The notes under the pieces were generated by a model. The model was not told where the DNA came from, ran no database searches, and was given only the letters and a program-made list of their open reading frames with translations. A stretch of DNA of 14,500 bases from Clostridia bacterium. Its GTDB lineage: Bacteria > Bacillota > Clostridia > Oscillospirales > Acutalibacteraceae. Location: positions 1-14,500 of the forward strand of contig JAGAAE010000125.1 in assembly GCA_017615405.1 (NCBI GenBank). The letters are read 5' to 3'. Below are positions 11,520-14,500 of this stretch, piece after piece; position 1 is the stretch's first letter, and the number at the start of each line of letters is the position of its first letter. The position numbers and the translations under genes were made by a program.

Positions 11520-14471
11520 TTATTCGTCCCGGGGCGTTTCGTCTTCGGTCTCGTTTGTGATCTCGCCTTCTTCGATCAAAGCGAGGAGTGCGTCGACAAC
11601 CTTTGAGTTAAGCTGGGTGCCCGAACAGCGTTTTATCTCTGCTATTATGTCGGGAAGCCCCATCTTTTTCCTGTAAGGACGCGTTGAGAACATGGCGTCG
11701 AAGGTGTCTGCAACGGCAATTATCTGTGCAACTTCGGGGATCTCGTCGCCGCTCAGTCCGTTCGGATAACCCTTGCCGTCCTGACGCTCGTGGTGGAACC
11801 CGGCGCCGGCAGAAAGGTCGGGAGCTATGCTGATTTCCTTTAAGATCTCGCAACCCTTTTGAGAATGGCTCTTCATAACGGCGAATTCCTCGTCGGTAAG
11901 CCTTCCCGGCTTGTTGAGAATACTGTCGGGTATGCTGATCTTTCCGATATCGTGCAGGAGCGCAATGCGGTGCATCTTTGTGACCTCTTCGGGACTCTTC
12001 CCGAGTTTCTTTGCAAGCATTGCGGTGTATTTTGCGACCCTGTGCGAATGACCGTTCGTATATGAGTCCTTCATATCGATGCAGTTCGCGAAAACGTGGG
12101 TCATTTCATCGATCAGTTTTTCGTGCTCCTCCTGTTTCTTTGCGAGAGCCTTTGTTTTTCTCCTTGCGATAAGGAAGGCTATGGCGGATATAAGTATTGC
12201 GCCGAACAGGGCGACGATGATCCAGAACCAGACCTGTTCGGTCATACTCTTTTCCTTGATGATCCTGACGGTCAGGGTCTGCTCTTCCTCACCACTCATA
12301 TTGTTGATGACCGAGATCCGGAAGGTGTAGGTCCCGCCCGGAAGGTTCGTGTAGGTCAGCGGTCTCAGATCACGTTTTGTAAGTGTAGTCGGTGAATCGT
12401 CGAAGTTTTCAAGGCAAAGCTTCAGATTCGGATTATTGAGCGAATAACTGAAAGCATAGGCGTTTATAACAAGCTTTTTGCAGGATGACGGGATGGTGAC
12501 CTCTCCGTTCTTGACCGGTATTTTTACGTCGTCCGCGGTGAGATACGGTACCGACAGGCGCATATCCCGGTTGTCGGTTGAAAGGTCGTTTATATTTACC
12601 GAACTGACGCCCGTCGAAGCGGCGATATATAAGGTCCCGTCGCTGTCTGTATAACTATATGAGTTTGCGGTCGCGGCGCAGGGGAGACCGCAGTTTGTAT
12701 CGTACAGTATATAGTCGGTATCCTTGCCCGACAAAAGCGCTTTTCTGCCTACGACGTAGATGCCGTTACTGCTTAAAACCCAGACCCTTCCGTTTGCGTC
12801 GAAGCATAGGTCAAAGTTGTTTGAATAGGGGAATTTTGTAAGGGTAGTCGCCTTGCCGTTCTTCATAAAGGCTATTGAATTGCTCGTTATTATCCAATAG
12901 ATATTGCTATTGACGGGATCCTTTTTTATACGGAGGATGACCTCGGAACGAAGCCCGTTTTCAAGACCTATCCGGGAAACCTTTTCGCCGTCTATGACGT
13001 ATATCCCGTCGCCGTCACTGCCGGCATAGATCTCACCGTTCGGTCCCTCGGAAAGGCAGAGTATTTCAAGATTGCTGATGCCTTGATCTGCGTTGTAGAG
13101 AGCCGAAACGCCGTTTTCGTCAATGACGTTCACGCCTGCGTTGGTGGCGACCGCCACCTTGCCGTTTGAAAGCTCAAGCATGGTACGCGCACGGTTTGAG
13201 GCGAGTCCGTTTTCCATATTGTAACAGTCGGCTGTGTCGGTCTCGGGATCGTAGCAAACGAGACCGTAGTCACTGTTTGTTCCGAACCAGATCTTTCCGT
13301 TTTTATCGGAATTTATCGAACGAATGCGGGCGCTGCTTAACATATCCGAGATGTTTTTTTCGACCTTTGCGTAATCCTTGTCAAGGAGAATAAGTCCCTT
13401 GTCGGTGCCTATATAAAGCAACCCGTCTTTCTTGAAGGTCGAATTGACGACCATATGCGGAAGGCTCGCCATGGAGGATATATCCGTAAAACGGTTTTGA
13501 ACTATTTTCAGAAGTCCCTGCCGGGATGAGGTAAACCAAAGATTTCCTTCAAAGTCGCACATCATATGTTCGACCGAATTATTCATCGGAAGATTCGGGA
13601 GCGGGACATAGGTCTCGCCGCTTAAAAAGCCTATCCCGTTATCGGCGCAGATCCAAATAAGACCGTCGATCAGACGAATGCAGCGAACGTTTTGCTGAGG
13701 CTCGACGTCAAGCACCTTCGCATCCTTCATACCCGCCTTGATACTTCCGTGAACAACGGTGTGATTTTGAGTACCTAAATAAAGATATTCGTTGTTTTGC
13801 GGGTCCGGATATAGCGTGTTTATAGTCCCGAATCCGAAGGAATCACCGTCATAAAAAGCCGTGAGGCGGAGATCTTTTATCGTGAAAAACGCGCCCGAAA
13901 GGGTAATGCCGTATATTGTTCCTTTGTTATCCTTGACAAGCTCGCAGATATATTCCTTGTTTATCTGAGGCTCGTTGATACGGTGCATTTTAAGATCCTT
14001 GTCAATATATGCCATACCCTGGGTCGAGGCTATGAGTATGTTGCCGTTGTCGTCCTCCTCCATAGAGCGGATAGAGGAGGAATGAAGCCCCTGTTTTCGG
14101 TCGTAAGAGGTGAACTTTTCATCCTTTAACATAAAAACGCCGCTGTCGTTTGTTCCTATCCAGAGACGGTCTTTTGAATCGGCAAAAAGGGAAACGACGC
14201 TTGAAACACCGGTGTCGGAATCATAGCGGAAAAACTCGTTCCCGTCGTAGCGGATAAGACCGCTGTAACTGCCTATCCAGATAAAGCCGTCCGAGGTCTG
14301 GACCACCGAGTTTGCGTCTGAGGTCGGCAGTCCGTTGGTGTTGTTGTATATTACGGTGCTGTATCCCGCGCCTCTTCCTGTCAGATCGACCGTTTTTGCC
14401 GTACATCCGAGGGGGAACAACGAGGATGCAATCAGGATGAAAACTATCGAAAAAGGGAGTATTCTCTTCAT
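11520..14471 (-). CDS. Beta-propeller sensor with HD-GYP cyclic-di-GMP phosphodiesterase output
   Basis: 983 residues. N-terminal signal or anchor helix about 1-24 (a PLGC is present but is not a good lipobox). About 30-640: repeated blades of two-component-regulator-propeller type, for example GFIWIGSYSGLIRYDG, RLWIGTNDSGVF and KIWFGTNSDYGL. About 660-740: a Y_Y_Y-type beta domain (LTYTNLPGGTYTFRI). Membrane helix about 747-770, short coiled linker, then HD-GYP: HSHRVAKY, LLHDIGK (H840, D841), HHERQDGKGYP (H893, H894, G901-Y902-P903) and ADTFDAM. The metal ligands and the GYP motif are intact, so hydrolysis of cyclic-di-GMP is expected. The propeller faces outside, where such domains in other bacteria sense glycans or other envelope signals; the ligand is unknown. 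No convincing ribosome binding site is seen before the ATG, and only 29 bp upstream are available, so the promoter lies outside the window. Confidence 0.93.
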   Translation of the reverse strand: MKRILPFSIVFILIASSLFPLGCTAKTVDLTGRGAGYSTVIYNNTNGLPTSDANSVVQTSDGFIWIGSYSGLIRYDGNEFFRYDSDTGVSSVVSLFADSKDRLWIGTNDSGVFMLKDEKFTSYDRKQGLHSSSIRSMEEDDNGNILIASTQGMAYIDKDLKMHRINEPQINKEYICELVKDNKGTIYGITLSGAFFTIKDLRLTAFYDGDSFGFGTINTLYPDPQNNEYLYLGTQNHTVVHGSIKAGMKDAKVLDVEPQQNVRCIRLIDGLIWICADNGIGFLSGETYVPLPNLPMNNSVEHMMCDFEGNLWFTSSRQGLLKIVQNRFTDISSMASLPHMVVNSTFKKDGLLYIGTDKGLILLDKDYAKVEKNISDMLSSARIRSINSDKNGKIWFGTNSDYGLVCYDPETDTADCYNMENGLASNRARTMLELSNGKVAVATNAGVNVIDENGVSALYNADQGISNLEILCLSEGPNGEIYAGSDGDGIYVIDGEKVSRIGLENGLRSEVILRIKKDPVNSNIYWIITSNSIAFMKNGKATTLTKFPYSNNFDLCFDANGRVWVLSSNGIYVVGRKALLSGKDTDYILYDTNCGLPCAATANSYSYTDSDGTLYIAASTGVSSVNINDLSTDNRDMRLSVPYLTADDVKIPVKNGEVTIPSSCKKLVINAYAFSYSLNNPNLKLCLENFDDSPTTLTKRDLRPLTYTNLPGGTYTFRISVINNMSGEEEQTLTVRIIKEKSMTEQVWFWIIVALFGAILISAIAFLIARRKTKALAKKQEEHEKLIDEMTHVFANCIDMKDSYTNGHSHRVAKYTAMLAKKLGKSPEEVTKMHRIALLHDIGKISIPDSILNKPGRLTDEEFAVMKSHSQKGCEILKEISIAPDLSAGAGFHHERQDGKGYPNGLSGDEIPEVAQIIAVADTFDAMFSTRPYRKKMGLPDIIAEIKRCSGTQLNSKVVDALLALIEEGEITNETEDETPRDE

Positions 14472-14500
14472 CGTTGCTTTAAAAATTTTTGAAGTTTTCA

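Noticed and set aside
14402..14471. Lipoprotein signal in the HD-GYP protein (PLGC near residue 23)
   Set aside because: Proline at the -3 position of the lipobox is atypical; a simple signal or anchor helix fits equally well.

Overview
The window reads as a moderate-GC genome of the Bacillota, most likely class Clostridia (Oscillospirales-like). This is inferred from strong AGGAG-type ribosome binding sites, sigma-A promoters, SipW-type signal peptidases with a cognate surface-protein signal peptide, a GEMM-I type riboswitch, and large membrane proteins for cyclic-di-GMP turnover. No RNA genes, insertion sequences, integrases or CRISPR arrays are visible.

Layout. Left edge, minus strand: the 5' part of a membrane-bound GGDEF diguanylate cyclase, with its own promoter. 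A 375-bp divergent intergenic region follows; it holds that promoter, an opposing promoter and a cyclic-di-GMP (GEMM-I) riboswitch overlapping an intrinsic terminator. The riboswitch leads a three-gene plus-strand operon: a catalytically degenerate EAL protein, a membrane-anchored TasA/SipW-substrate-like protein, and a secreted structural-looking protein with a SipW-type signal peptide and codon use suggesting high expression. Next is a 377-bp intergenic region with four consecutive inverted repeats and a near-consensus promoter. That promoter drives a one-gene unit for an ER-type (Ser/His) signal peptidase, closed by a strong terminator.

A second plus-strand operon (about 5198-11457) encodes a membrane-anchored McrB-like AAA+ ATPase, a DUF2357-like partner without a recognisable nuclease domain, a second ER-type signal peptidase, a 74-residue coiled-coil protein and a membrane GGDEF(degenerate)-EAL phosphodiesterase. 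A bidirectional terminator separates it from a convergent minus-strand gene for a sensor with an N-terminal beta-propeller and a C-terminal HD-GYP phosphodiesterase.

How it fits together (inference). One enzyme that makes cyclic-di-GMP and two that probably degrade it surround a riboswitch for the same molecule. The riboswitch controls export substrates whose signal peptides fit the two SipW-type peptidases encoded alongside. The simplest model is a cyclic-di-GMP-regulated surface fibre or matrix module. The AAA+/DUF2357 pair is the least explained part and the best candidate for a new function, perhaps assembly or remodelling at the membrane rather than restriction of DNA.
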